A stretch of 54,469 nt of DNA, taken from Clostridia bacterium. GTDB taxonomy: Bacteria; Bacillota; Clostridia; Oscillospirales; CAG-272. A program made the position numbers and the translations under genes. Location of the stretch: contig JAFTKN010000017.1 of NCBI GenBank assembly GCA_017453255.1, forward strand, positions 1 to 54,469. Direction: 5' to 3'. Shown here piece by piece: positions 25,109-33,473 of this stretch; positions within the stretch are counted from its first letter, which is position 1, and the number at the start of each line of letters is the position of its first letter. The notes below the pieces were generated by a model that was given only the letters and a program-made list of their open reading frames with translations, was not told the origin of the DNA and did no database searches.

Positions 25109-26074
25109 ATGAGCGACATTATTAAGGAATTACACGATTTTGGATTAGTTCCAGTTATAAAGATAACAGATGTGAAGAATGCACTTCCACTCGCAAAGGC
25201 TCTCAAGGAGGGTGGACTTAACTGTGCAGAAATCACATTCCGTACAGCTTGTGCAAAGGAAGCAATAGCTGAAATTACCAAGGCTATGCCTGATATGCTT
25301 GTTGGTGCAGGAACAGTTTTAACACCTGAACAGGCAGATGAGGCAATTGAGGCAGGCTCAAAGTTTATAGTAAGCCCAGGCTTGAACCCAAGAGTAGTTA
25401 AGCATTGTATCGAAAGAGGCGTTCCTGTTTTACCAGGCTGTGCAACTCCTTCTGAGGTTGAGCAGGCTATTGAGCTTGGTCTAAAGGCAGTTAAGTTCTT
25501 CCCAGCTGAGGCAGCAGGTGGACTTAATATGATTAAGTCGATGAGCGCACCATATGGTCAGATTAAATTTATGCCAACAGGTGGTATTAACGAAAACAAT
25601 ATGCTTGACTATCTTGCATTTGATAAAATCATCGCTTGTGGTGGAAGCTTTATGGTTAAGGATGCTCTTATTGATGCAGGTGATTTTGAGGAAATTACTC
25701 GCTTAACCAAAAACGCAGTAATGAAAATGCTTGATTTCAAGCTTGCACATATAGGTATTAACTGTGAAAACGAAGAAGAGGCTTTAAAGGGTGCTCAGCT
25801 TATATCAACTCTCTTTGGTACAGGCTATAAGGTTGGTAATTCCTCAACCTTTGCAGGCACAGAGTATGAGCTAATGCACAAGAAGTATTTAGGTAAAAAT
25901 GGTCATATTGCCATTTCTACTAACTTCCCAGATAGAGCAAGAGCATATCTTGAAAAGATGGGAATTGAGTTTAACGAGGATACAGCCAAGTATGATGCAA
26001 AGGGCAATTTAACAGTAATCTATCTCAAAGAGGAAATCTGTGGCTTTGCAATTCATCTTGTAAAAAAGAAGTAA
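25109..26074 (+). CDS. eda: KDPG/KHG aldolase fused to a VOC-like C-terminal domain
   Basis: A 321-residue protein, about 110 residues longer than ordinary Eda. Residues 1-205 are the class I aldolase: catalytic Glu41 in AEITFRT, GAGTVLTP, the CATPSE loop and the Schiff-base Lys129 in AVKFFPAEAAGG. It splits 2-keto-3-deoxy-6-phosphogluconate or 4-hydroxy-2-oxoglutarate to pyruvate plus an aldehyde. Residues about 212-321 (LAHIGINCENEEEA to CGFAIHLVKKK) look like one vicinal-oxygen-chelate/glyoxalase-type module. The fusion is known in other Clostridia as far as I recall; the role of the added domain is unknown. The other Entner-Doudoroff genes are absent nearby. Confidence 0.88.
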   Translation: MSDIIKELHDFGLVPVIKITDVKNALPLAKALKEGGLNCAEITFRTACAKEAIAEITKAMPDMLVGAGTVLTPEQADEAIEAGSKFIVSPGLNPRVVKHCIERGVPVLPGCATPSEVEQAIELGLKAVKFFPAEAAGGLNMIKSMSAPYGQIKFMPTGGINENNMLDYLAFDKIIACGGSFMVKDALIDAGDFEEITRLTKNAVMKMLDFKLAHIGINCENEEEALKGAQLISTLFGTGYKVGNSSTFAGTEYELMHKKYLGKNGHIAISTNFPDRARAYLEKMGIEFNEDTAKYDAKGNLTVIYLKEEICGFAIHLVKKK

Positions 26075-26077
26075 TTT

Positions 26078-27145
26078 ATGTTTAATAGATTAAACGAAGC
26101 AGAAAAAAGATATTTAGAAATTGAAGAGGCACTTGCCAATCCTGATACAGCATCTAATCAAGGTGAATTTACCAAATATATGCGTGAGTATAAAAACCTC
26201 ACACCTGTAATTGAAAAATACAGGGAGTATAAAAAGGTTTCTTCCGATATGGAGGGCGCTAAGTCCTTGATGGAGGAGGAAAGCGGAGAGCTTTATGAGA
26301 TAGCTGTTGAGGAATATAAGGACTGCAAGGAAAGAATTACAGTCATCGAGGAGGAATTGAAAATCCTTCTTATTCCTAAGGACCCTAACGACGATAAAAA
26401 CGTAGTTGTGGAAATTCGTGCAGGCGCTGGTGGCGAGGAGGCAGCCTTGTTTGCCTACGACCTATACAGAATGTACTCAATGTATGCGCAAGCAAACGGC
26501 TTTAAGTTTGAGCTGACAGGCGCTAACGAAACAGGCTTAAAGGGCTTTAAAGAGGTTACCTTTATGATTTCTGGAGAGGGCGCATATTCACGCTTTAAAT
26601 TTGAAAGTGGTGTTCATAGAGTTCAAAGAGTTCCTGAAACAGAGGCACAGGGCAGAGTTCAAACATCGACGGCAACCGTTGCAGTTTTACCAGAGGCAGA
26701 GGATGTTGAGGTTGATTTGAATATGGGTGACGTTATTGTTGAAACCTGTAAGAGCAGTGGTGCTGGTGGTCAGCATGTAAATAAAACCGAGTCAGCTATT
26801 CGTCTTATCCATAAGCCAACAGGCATAGTGGTTGAATGTCAGGATGAAAGAAGCCAGTTCAAAAATAAGGACAAGGCATTTAAAATTCTTAGAACAAAGC
26901 TCTATGATATGAAGCAACAGGAGCAAAATGATAAGATAGCATCTGAACGAAAAAGTCAGGTTGGAACAGGCGATAGAAGTGAAAAAATAAGAACCTACAA
27001 CTATCAGCAAAGCAGAGTAACAGACCATCGAATAGGCTTTACTATTTATTCCTTGGAATCATTTTTGAATGGTGATATTGGCGAAATGCTTGATAAATTA
27101 GCGACAGCAGACGCAGCAGAAAAGCTAAAAAACGGAAATAATTAA
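26078..27145 (+). CDS. prfA: peptide chain release factor 1
   Basis: A 355-residue class I release factor reading UAA and UAG. The catalytic GGQ is at 230-232 in SSGAGGQHVNKTES. The tripeptide that reads the stop codon lies in RVPETEAQGR, giving PET where E. coli RF1 has PAT; it matches the RF1 PxT form and not the RF2 SPF form. No programmed frameshift, again as in RF1. Normally followed by prmC, the methyltransferase for the GGQ glutamine; here sua5 follows directly. Ribosome site is weak (AAGAAG). Confidence 0.95.
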   Translation: MFNRLNEAEKRYLEIEEALANPDTASNQGEFTKYMREYKNLTPVIEKYREYKKVSSDMEGAKSLMEEESGELYEIAVEEYKDCKERITVIEEELKILLIPKDPNDDKNVVVEIRAGAGGEEAALFAYDLYRMYSMYAQANGFKFELTGANETGLKGFKEVTFMISGEGAYSRFKFESGVHRVQRVPETEAQGRVQTSTATVAVLPEAEDVEVDLNMGDVIVETCKSSGAGGQHVNKTESAIRLIHKPTGIVVECQDERSQFKNKDKAFKILRTKLYDMKQQEQNDKIASERKSQVGTGDRSEKIRTYNYQQSRVTDHRIGFTIYSLESFLNGDIGEMLDKLATADAAEKLKNGNN

Positions 27146-27156
27146 AGGGCAAAAGA

Positions 27157-28200
27157 ATGAAAACGGAAATTATAAAGGTTAGCTTAGACAGTATAGACAT
27201 ACTAAAAAAGGGTGCTAAGCTTATAAGAGAGGGAGAGCTTGTAGCTATCCCAACAGAAACAGTTTATGGTTTAGGTGCAAATGCCTATGATTCAGAGGCT
27301 TGTAAAAGAATATTTGAAGCAAAGGGCAGACCAGGCGATAACCCTCTGATAGTTCATATACAAAGTCCAGAGCAGGCTGAAGAAATTTCCGTTACAAATT
27401 CCCTTTATTATAAATTAGCCAAACGCTTTATGCCTGGCGCACTTACGATAATATTACCTAAAAAGCCTATAATTCCAGATACAGTTACAGCAGGACTTGA
27501 TAGCGTCGCTATTAGATGCCCTGAAAATGAAATTGCAAGAAAGCTTATCGAGCTTTCAGAAAGACCAATAGCCGCTCCCTCGGCTAATAGCTCAGGAAAG
27601 CCCTCACCTACAACTGCAAAGCATGTTTTCGATGATTTGCAGGGCAAAATACCATTGATTTTAGATGGAGGAGAATGCAGGGTAGGAGTTGAGTCAACGG
27701 TTATAAAAATAACCGAAAATAGCATTGTTTTACTCCGACCAGGAGAAATAACAGTTGAAATGCTAAAAGAGGTTTGCGATAATGTTACTGTAGCATCTGC
27801 GGTTAAGGAAGAATTAAAAGCAAATGAGAAGCCCTTGTCACCGGGTATGAAATATAAGCACTATGCACCTAAAGCAAGCTTGTATTTGATAGATGACAGA
27901 TATATAGATTTTATAAAATTCGCTAAAGACAAGCAGGAAAATGAAAATTGTGCAATAATGTGCTACAACGAGGAAATAGAACTGCTTGAAAAGAAAAATC
28001 TCTTACCAGTTGGTAAGAGAGAGGACATAAAGATGCAGACACATAATCTGTTTATTCTTTTGCGAAAGGCGGACGACTTAGGGGTTGATACCGTCTATGC
28101 TCATCTTCCAAGCGATGAGGGTGAGTCCTTAGCAATCTATAACAGAATGATACGTGCATGTGCACATCATGTATTAGGAGGTATAAATGGCAAAGGTTAA
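27157..28200 (+). CDS. threonylcarbamoyl-AMP synthase, Sua5 type
   Basis: A 347-residue enzyme making L-threonylcarbamoyladenylate from threonine, bicarbonate and ATP for t6A37 of ANN-decoding tRNAs. The YrdC domain (residues 1-200) has the IPTETVYGLGAN motif near 31-42, KGRPGDNPLIVH and SANSSGKPSPT. A C-terminal Sua5 domain (from about 225, SPGMKYKHYAPKA) follows, as in Bacillus YwlC and unlike short TsaC. The TsaBDE partners are outside the window. Its 3' end overlaps the next gene by 14 bases. Confidence 0.94.
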   Translation: MKTEIIKVSLDSIDILKKGAKLIREGELVAIPTETVYGLGANAYDSEACKRIFEAKGRPGDNPLIVHIQSPEQAEEISVTNSLYYKLAKRFMPGALTIILPKKPIIPDTVTAGLDSVAIRCPENEIARKLIELSERPIAAPSANSSGKPSPTTAKHVFDDLQGKIPLILDGGECRVGVESTVIKITENSIVLLRPGEITVEMLKEVCDNVTVASAVKEELKANEKPLSPGMKYKHYAPKASLYLIDDRYIDFIKFAKDKQENENCAIMCYNEEIELLEKKNLLPVGKREDIKMQTHNLFILLRKADDLGVDTVYAHLPSDEGESLAIYNRMIRACAHHVLGGINGKG

Positions 28201-30415
28201 GAAAAAACAAGAGAAAAAAAGCTTTGTTGATTATGTGGAAAGCGATCCCATATTTCAGCCAATTACAGAAACGATAGAAACAAACTATATGCCATATGCG
28301 GTAAGCGTAATGGTATCCCGTGCTATTCCTGAAATAGACGGCTTTAAGCCTGCACATAGAAAGCTACTTTATACTATGTATAAAATGGGACTTATGCACG
28401 GACATAGAACAAAAAGTGCTAATATCGTTGGAGAAACGATGAAGCTAAATCCTCATGGTGATATGTCAATATACGAAACAATGGTTCGTTTGACAAAGGG
28501 TAACGAGGCACTTTTGCACCCATTTGTTGACTCTAAGGGTTCTTTTGGTAAGCAATATAGCAGGGATATGGCATTTGCTGCATCAAGATATACAGAGGCT
28601 AAGCTTGATCAATTCTGTGCCGAAATCTTTGGTGGTATAGATAAGGACGCTGTCGAAATGATAGATAACTACGACAGCACAACTAAGGAGCCAAGGCTTT
28701 TACCAACAAGCTTTCCAAATATTTTGGTTTCTCCCAACCTCGGTATCGCAGTTGGACTTGCGTCGTCGATTTGCTCGTTTAATTTAGCAGAGGTTTGTGA
28801 TGCAACAATAGCAATCTTACGCTCCCCTAAATGTGATATTGAAAAGATAATGGATATCTTAAAAGCACCTGATTTTCCAGGCGGAGCTAACGTAATATAC
28901 GATAGAGAGCAAATCAAAAAGGTATATGAAACAGGTAAGGGACCAATTAAGCTAAGAGCTAAATATGTCTATAATGAGGATGACAATTCTATTGAAATAT
29001 TGGAAATCCCTTATTCAACCTCAATTGAGGCTATAACTAAGGAAATTACTGATATGTTCAAGGAGGGTAAGCTTAAGGAAATTACTGATTTCCGTGATGA
29101 AATCGACCGTAACGGCTTTAAGTTTACGATAGATTTGAGAAAGGGTACTGACCCTGAACAGCTAATGCAAAAGCTGTTTAAATTCACTCCGCTTGAGGAC
29201 AATTTCCCATGCAACTTTAATGTAATTATTGGTGGCGCCCCAAAGCAACTTGGAGTTAAGGAAATTTTGGTTGAATGGATAAAATTCCGTACCCAGTGTC
29301 TGACAAGAGAGTTTAGATTTGACCTTGATAAGAAGAGTAAAAAGCTTCATTTGCTCCTCGGCTTAGGAAAAATTTTACTTGATATAGATAAAGCGGTCAA
29401 GATTGTTAGAGAAACCGAAAAGGATGATGAGGTTGTTCCTAATCTTATGGTTGGCTTCAATGTGGATAAGGAGCAAGCTGAGTATATAGCAGATATTAAG
29501 CTCCGTCATCTCAATAGGGAGTATATAATGAATCGCTTGGCTGATATTGACGAATTAAGACAAGAAATACAGTCAATTAAGGACCTTTTAGCAGACGAGC
29601 TTAAAATGAAATCCTTTATGATAAAACAGCTTAGTGACATCAAGAAAAAGTATGGTAAACCAAGAAAAACCAATATAATAGATGCTTCTGAAATAAAGAG
29701 CTTCAATAATGAAATTATGATTGAGGACTATACTGCAAGATTGTTCTTTACAAAGGATGGCTATCTAAAGAAAATAACCCAGCAGTCACTTAGAGGAAAT
29801 TCTGAACAAAAGTTCAAGGATGGCGATAAACTCATACTTGAATGTGATATAAGCAATAAGGATGAGCTAATATTCTTTACAGATAAATGTCAGCTCTACT
29901 TTGCAAAAATGTCTGACTTTGAGCTTTCTAAGGCATCTGACCTTGGAGTTTACGTTCCAAAACAGCTTGATTTCGAGCCAGACGAGAAGGTAGCACATAT
30001 GGAGATTAACCCGTCATTTAGCGAGAATCAGCGTGTTATTTTTGTGTTTGAAAATGGTAAGGCTGTTAGAGTTCCAATGTGTCAATATGAGACACAGGGT
30101 AACAGAAAAAAGCTTAAAAAGGCATATTCTGATGTATCAAAAATTGCAGGAATTATATATGAAAAGAGCGATGATTATTTTATGATAATCAACTCGGAAA
30201 AGAAAGCAATACTTATAAGACCATCAATAATTCCAATAAAGACAACAAGAACCTCACAGGGAACGACAGTCTTTGCAATGAATTTGAAGAAGAAGCAAAA
30301 AGTCACCAAGGTTTTAACTGATTTTGAAAAGAAATATCCTGAGGCTATGAGCACTTATCGTAAGATAAAAATACCAGCAACGGGTGTGCTTATGGAAAAG
30401 GGCTCAAAGAGATAA
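28187..30415 (+). CDS. type IIA DNA topoisomerase subunit A (ParC/GyrA-like)
   Basis: A 742-residue A subunit. The breakage-reunion domain contains PYAVSVMVSRAIPEIDGFKP near 36 and the active-site Arg134-Tyr135 in AASRYTEAKL. The tower and coiled-coil regions follow. The C-terminal part is short with weakly visible beta-pinwheel repeats and no clear GyrA box. It is most like the divergent clostridial ParC-type proteins. The ATPase partner (parE-like) is not adjacent: sua5 lies upstream and a tiny membrane protein downstream. GGAGGT site before the start. Confidence 0.88.
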   Translation: MAKVKKKQEKKSFVDYVESDPIFQPITETIETNYMPYAVSVMVSRAIPEIDGFKPAHRKLLYTMYKMGLMHGHRTKSANIVGETMKLNPHGDMSIYETMVRLTKGNEALLHPFVDSKGSFGKQYSRDMAFAASRYTEAKLDQFCAEIFGGIDKDAVEMIDNYDSTTKEPRLLPTSFPNILVSPNLGIAVGLASSICSFNLAEVCDATIAILRSPKCDIEKIMDILKAPDFPGGANVIYDREQIKKVYETGKGPIKLRAKYVYNEDDNSIEILEIPYSTSIEAITKEITDMFKEGKLKEITDFRDEIDRNGFKFTIDLRKGTDPEQLMQKLFKFTPLEDNFPCNFNVIIGGAPKQLGVKEILVEWIKFRTQCLTREFRFDLDKKSKKLHLLLGLGKILLDIDKAVKIVRETEKDDEVVPNLMVGFNVDKEQAEYIADIKLRHLNREYIMNRLADIDELRQEIQSIKDLLADELKMKSFMIKQLSDIKKKYGKPRKTNIIDASEIKSFNNEIMIEDYTARLFFTKDGYLKKITQQSLRGNSEQKFKDGDKLILECDISNKDELIFFTDKCQLYFAKMSDFELSKASDLGVYVPKQLDFEPDEKVAHMEINPSFSENQRVIFVFENGKAVRVPMCQYETQGNRKKLKKAYSDVSKIAGIIYEKSDDYFMIINSEKKAILIRPSIIPIKTTRTSQGTTVFAMNLKKKQKVTKVLTDFEKKYPEAMSTYRKIKIPATGVLMEKGSKR

Positions 30416-30430
30416 TAGGAGGAAAAGAAA

Positions 30431-30577
30431 ATGGCAAAGCGTAAAAAATATAACAACAATAATAACTATCAAAAGCCAACCACAAGCTTAGGTGTGAAAA
30501 TAGCTATTTGGACTATGGCGCTTTTAATGGTTGCTGGTGGTGTATTTTCAATGGTTTACTATATAATAAACGCATAA
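30431..30577 (+). CDS. 48-residue single-pass membrane protein
   Basis: A complete short gene preceded by AGGAGG, 15 bases after the topoisomerase stop. It encodes a strongly basic, asparagine-rich N-terminus (MAKRKKYNNNNNYQKP) and one hydrophobic helix at about residues 22-46. The positive N-terminus predicts that it stays inside. No family recognised. It is last in the long operon. Confidence 0.7.
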   Translation: MAKRKKYNNNNNYQKPTTSLGVKIAIWTMALLMVAGGVFSMVYYIINA

Positions 30578-30617
30578 CACAAAAAATGCGACCACGTGTT
30601 GAAATAATGAATATTTT

Positions 30618-30643
30618 AAAGCCCAATCTTAGGATTGGGCTTT
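30618..30643 (+). terminator. terminator of the 22-30.6 kb operon
   Basis: AAAGCCCAATC and GATTGGGCTTT pair around a 4-base loop, followed by GAATTTTTT. Confidence 0.8.
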
Positions 30644-30714
30644 GAATTTTTTAATGCGATAAGGGACTAAAATCTTTTACTGTAAGGCTAAAACCCCTAT
30701 TTTGTATAAAAAAT

Positions 30715-30768
30715 AAAGGGTAGCCAAAAAGCCACCCTTTAATTATATGGTGCGAGAAACGGGACTTG
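30715..30768 (-). repeat. partial duplicate of tRNA-Leu 3' end and its terminator
   Basis: These bases repeat 30907-30960 almost exactly: the terminator stem (AAGGGTAGCC...) followed by TTAATTATA and then the last 21 bases of the tRNA-Leu gene including CCA (30748-30768). One substitution and a small insertion/deletion distinguish the two copies. Beyond 30768 the sequence stops matching tRNA. It is either a tRNA pseudogene fragment or a direct repeat left by an insertion into the tRNA 3' end. Confidence 0.75.
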
Positions 30769-30906
30769 CTCTTGCATTTTGCAAAGCAAGGAGGTGCAAC
30801 CGAAATAAATGCTTTGCAAAACGCTTCGGTCATCGCTAAAAACCTTTCCCCGAAAGGTTTTCTAAACGCTTGGTTCAAATCCCTAATTTTTATAAGAAAA
30901 AAAATT
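30769..30906. other. non-coding spacer between the two tRNA 3'-end copies
   Basis: About 140 bases with several internal inverted repeats (GCAAAGCA/TGCTTTGC; AACCTTT/AAAGGTT) and no credible gene. Two open frames cross it but have no ribosome site, run into the tRNA and have no domain character. It may be the remnant of an integrated element. Confidence 0.4.
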
Positions 30907-30931
30907 AAGGGTAGCCAAAAAAGCTACCCTT
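30907..30931 (-). terminator. terminator of tRNA-Leu
   Basis: AAGGGTAGC and GCTACCCTT pair perfectly. The minus strand continues AATTTTTTTTC, a strong T run, 9 bases after the tRNA CCA. Confidence 0.8.
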
Positions 30932-30939
30932 TAATTATA

Positions 30940-31023
30940 TGGTGCGAGAAACGGGACTTGAACCCGTACGAACAAATCACACGCCCCTCAAACGTGCGCG
31001 TCTGCCAGTTCCGCCACTCTCGC
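30940..31023 (-). tRNA. tRNA-Leu (anticodon GAG)
   Basis: The minus strand gives an 84-base type II tRNA with encoded CCA. The acceptor stem GCGAGAG pairs with TTCTCGC, the D-arm is TGGCGGAACTGGCAGAC, and the anticodon stem CACGT/GCGTG encloses loop TTGAGGG with anticodon GAG. A long variable arm follows, and the T-arm is ACGGGTTCAAGTCCCGT. It reads CUC and CUU leucine codons. It has a perfect promoter and a terminator of its own. Confidence 0.96.
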
Positions 31024-31052
31024 ATATGTAGGTTTTTCAACCTTGCTAACAT

Positions 31053-31081
31053 ATTATACTAAAACAACGTTGGTTTGTCAA
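31053..31081 (-). promoter_or_regulatory. consensus promoter of tRNA-Leu
   Basis: On the minus strand TTGACA (31076-31081) and TATAAT (31053-31058) are 17 bases apart, about 30 bases ahead of the tRNA. Confidence 0.85.
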
Positions 31082-31122
31082 TACTTTTTTTAAAATTTTT
31101 CAAAATATATTTTTATAAAAAA

Positions 31123-31145
31123 GATGAGCAGAAAATCTGCTCATC
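31123..31145 (-). terminator. terminator of the ABC transporter operon
   Basis: GATGAGCAGA and TCTGCTCATC pair perfectly around three bases; the minus strand continues with TTTTTTATAAAAA. Confidence 0.85.
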
Positions 31146-31152
31146 AAAAATA

Positions 31153-32055
31153 CTATTTGCTTGCTTTCTTGCTTTTTAGAGCGTTAAGCATAATATAAAT
31201 TCCTACTAAAGCAATAACCGTCACACTAATAAAAATATACATTGAGGAAATTTCAACCTTGTTTCCAAAGAAAAATACATTACAGTCAACTGAATTTTTC
31301 ATTTGTTCTACAGCATCAGTGGGAATACCAACATTTACCATTTCGGAAAAAACTCCCTGCATAGCGTGGTTTCTTAAAAGTGAAGTGCCGTAAGTACCAG
31401 GAAGTAATGAAACAACCTTTTGTAGTCCATCACCAAACGAGTAAATAGGCATATATGCACCGCAAATAAAGCCATAGCCAGCGCTGATAATTGTGCCAAC
31501 TGCGGAAATTTGACCTTGCGTTGACAAGAAGAAGTTTATAACTGATGAAATCGCTGTTCCTAAAAACGAAAGCAAAAATACATCAACGAAAAGCAAAATT
31601 ACATGCGAAAATGTTAAATACCAGCCTGCAAACGTTAAATAAATTAAGCAAATTATTAAGGCAGATGCGCAAATTAATATAGTAGAAATAAGCGTAGCAA
31701 TATAATAGCTTAACGAAAGAATGTGGGATTTAACAGGAGAGATTGTCAAGTCCTTAGCTGTGCCATTTGCCTTATCCTGTACCATCAAAAAGTTAGAGCA
31801 AAATGCAACAGTAATACAAGAAACCGCAAGAATAGAGGAAACGAGCTGTCCTCCCACTAAGCCATTTATAATTTTATCAGAGATTTGAAAGCTTGCTGGA
31901 ATTTGTGATAAAAAGGTATCACGATAAAGATTACCTAAAAAGGTAACATATAAAACAAGTAAAATAGCAGGAGTAACAAGAGATGTGAAAAACATTCCCT
32001 TGTCCTTGAAAAACAACTTTACATTTCTTTTAGTAAGAGTAAATAATATGTTCAT
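31153..32055 (-). CDS. ABC-2 type transporter permease
   Basis: A 300-residue membrane protein with six predicted helices: one near 25-45, then five more between about 60 and 290, with a large external loop between the first two. This is the ABC-2/DrrB-like fold used by drug, polysaccharide and lipid exporters. The stop and start of the two genes touch (the ATPase ends at 32056), so they are translated together. Substrate unknown. TTCCC/GAGGGG-type ribosome site lies inside the end of the ATPase gene. Confidence 0.88.
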   Translation of the reverse strand: MNILFTLTKRNVKLFFKDKGMFFTSLVTPAILLVLYVTFLGNLYRDTFLSQIPASFQISDKIINGLVGGQLVSSILAVSCITVAFCSNFLMVQDKANGTAKDLTISPVKSHILSLSYYIATLISTILICASALIICLIYLTFAGWYLTFSHVILLFVDVFLLSFLGTAISSVINFFLSTQGQISAVGTIISAGYGFICGAYMPIYSFGDGLQKVVSLLPGTYGTSLLRNHAMQGVFSEMVNVGIPTDAVEQMKNSVDCNVFFFGNKVEISSMYIFISVTVIALVGIYIMLNALKSKKASK

Positions 32056-32964
32056 TTAATTCCCCTCCGTAAGACTTTTTCCAGTAACAGAAAGAAAAAC
32101 GTCGTCCATCTTTCCTTTTGTAATTTCATAGTCGGTAAACAAAGCTGGATTTTTTAAAATAATGTCAGTAGCCTCTTTAGTGCTTGAAACTGAAATTTTG
32201 TAAGAATCCTTAGTCTTTTCGTAAGGTAAATTTAATGATTTGACATTATCTTCACAAGCATTATATAAAGTAATATAATCTCCTGTATAGCTTGTTTTTA
32301 ATTCGTGAGGAGTGCCCTTAGCTGAAACCTTACCATTATCTAATATAACAACATAATCAGCCTCGCTTGCTTCCTCCATATAGTGAGTTGTTAGAAATAC
32401 AGTCATCTGCTGATTTTCCTTAAGCTCATAAATTACATCCCAAATAAGCTTGCGAGTCTGTGGATCTAAGCCTGTTGTTGGTTCATCTAAAACAAGAATT
32501 TTTGGCTGATGAATTAAAGCCCTTGCGATATCAATTCTACGCTTTTGACCACCAGAAAGCTTTCCAAAGGTTCTTTTAAGTAAATCCTTAAATTTAAGAA
32601 GAGTAGAAAGCTCATCAAGTCTTTTCTTAAAGGCATCACCTGTAATTCCGTATAGTGCGGCTCTGCTTTCTAAGTTATCGTAAACGCTTAACGCATTATC
32701 AAGCACTGATGCTTGAAAAACAACTCCCAGCCTTCGTTTAATTTTATCACTGCCCTTATCAAGGTCACAGCCATCTATGATAATCTTTCCACTATCCTTT
32801 TTAAGCTGAGTACACATTATATTTATGGTAGTCGATTTTCCTGCACCATTAACTCCCAAAAAGGCAAATAGCTCACCCTTTTTTACGATAAAGCTTAAAT
32901 CAGAAACTGCATGGACATCGCCGAAGCTTTTATTCAAATTGCTAATTTCAATAATGTTTTCCAC
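32056..32964 (-). CDS. ABC transporter ATP-binding protein
   Basis: A 302-residue nucleotide-binding subunit of the DrrA/CcmA type. Walker A GVNGAGKST at 37-45, the Q-loop VVFQASVLDNALS, the signature LSGGQKRR near 137, Walker B LVLDEPTTGLDP and the H-loop FLTTHYMEEA are all intact. A 70-residue C-terminal extension follows. It uses a GTG start preceded by AGGAG. It powers the permease encoded next. Confidence 0.94.
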   Translation of the reverse strand: MENIIEISNLNKSFGDVHAVSDLSFIVKKGELFAFLGVNGAGKSTTINIMCTQLKKDSGKIIIDGCDLDKGSDKIKRRLGVVFQASVLDNALSVYDNLESRAALYGITGDAFKKRLDELSTLLKFKDLLKRTFGKLSGGQKRRIDIARALIHQPKILVLDEPTTGLDPQTRKLIWDVIYELKENQQMTVFLTTHYMEEASEADYVVILDNGKVSAKGTPHELKTSYTGDYITLYNACEDNVKSLNLPYEKTKDSYKISVSSTKEATDIILKNPALFTDYEITKGKMDDVFLSVTGKSLTEGN

Positions 32965-32986
32965 AAAAAATCTCCTGTAATTATAG

Positions 32987-33001
32987 TAGTTCTCTGAACT
33001 A
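32987..33001 (-). promoter_or_regulatory. candidate operator of the ABC exporter
   Basis: TAGTTC-TCT-GAACTA is a perfect 6-3-6 inverted repeat lying one base beyond the -10 box on the minus strand, across the predicted transcription start. This is a typical place for a repressor site. The regulator is not encoded next to it. Confidence 0.5.
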
Positions 33002-33002
33002 T

Positions 33003-33031
33003 ATTTTAAACTAAAAGGTAGTTAAATTCAA
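33003..33031 (-). promoter_or_regulatory. SigA promoter of the ABC exporter
   Basis: On the minus strand TTGAAT (33026-33031) and TAAAAT (33003-33008), 17-base spacer. Confidence 0.7.
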
Positions 33032-33078
33032 CCTATTTTAACTATTCGGTCAAAAATGATTAAAAAACGGCATACAAA

Positions 33079-33100
33079 AAAGCGACCAATAAGTCGCTTT
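33079..33100 (-). terminator. terminator of the small membrane protein gene
   Basis: AAAGCGAC and GTCGCTTT pair around six bases; the minus strand continues TTTTG. Confidence 0.78.
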
Positions 33101-33111
33101 ATGTATTAAAA

Positions 33112-33354
33112 TTAGTCAGCTAAAAGAGCAACCTTGTTATCAAGTGCTTCTGTAACAGCGTCAACGATACCGAGAATAGCGCCAACAACGAAGAAACCAA
33201 CAATACCAACAACAAGTGTTACAGTATTCTTTGTCTCTGTATAGCGAAGTACACGATATAAAGAACTAAGAATCCAACCAAAGAAGAAGAACAAAAGAAC
33301 CTTTGCAATCTTTGGAAGAGATTCGATTTTTGCAGTGTAGGACTCGTTTGCCAT
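33112..33354 (-). CDS. 80-residue two-helix membrane protein
   Basis: A small protein of unknown function with two hydrophobic helices (about 18-34 and 45-66) joined by a basic loop RVLRYTETKN. The start is placed at 33354, behind AAAGGAG with good spacing; a longer frame to 33441 crosses this ribosome site and the promoter region. Monocistronic, with a terminator. I do not recognise the family. Confidence 0.75.
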   Translation of the reverse strand: MANESYTAKIESLPKIAKVLLFFFFGWILSSLYRVLRYTETKNTVTLVVGIVGFFVVGAILGIVDAVTEALDNKVALLAD

Positions 33355-33473
33355 TTTCAAAATCTCCTTTAAAATATTATTGATAAAGGTAATTTCCCTT
33401 TTATCAAAACATATTATAGCACAGTGATATGCAAAAAGCAAGATGTTTTTAATAAAATTTTAGTTTAACAAAC

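Noticed and set aside
30651..30878. 75-residue minus strand frame next to the tRNA repeat
   Set aside because: It runs across the duplicated terminator and tRNA fragment and has no ribosome site; composition is not protein-like.
30618..30931. CRISPR-like repeat array
   Set aside because: Only two copies of a terminator-tRNA segment occur, with unequal spacing and no cas genes.
30766..31062. 98-residue plus strand frame across the tRNA-Leu region
   Set aside because: It reads through the antisense of a clear tRNA gene and lacks domain features; the tRNA with its own promoter explains the DNA.
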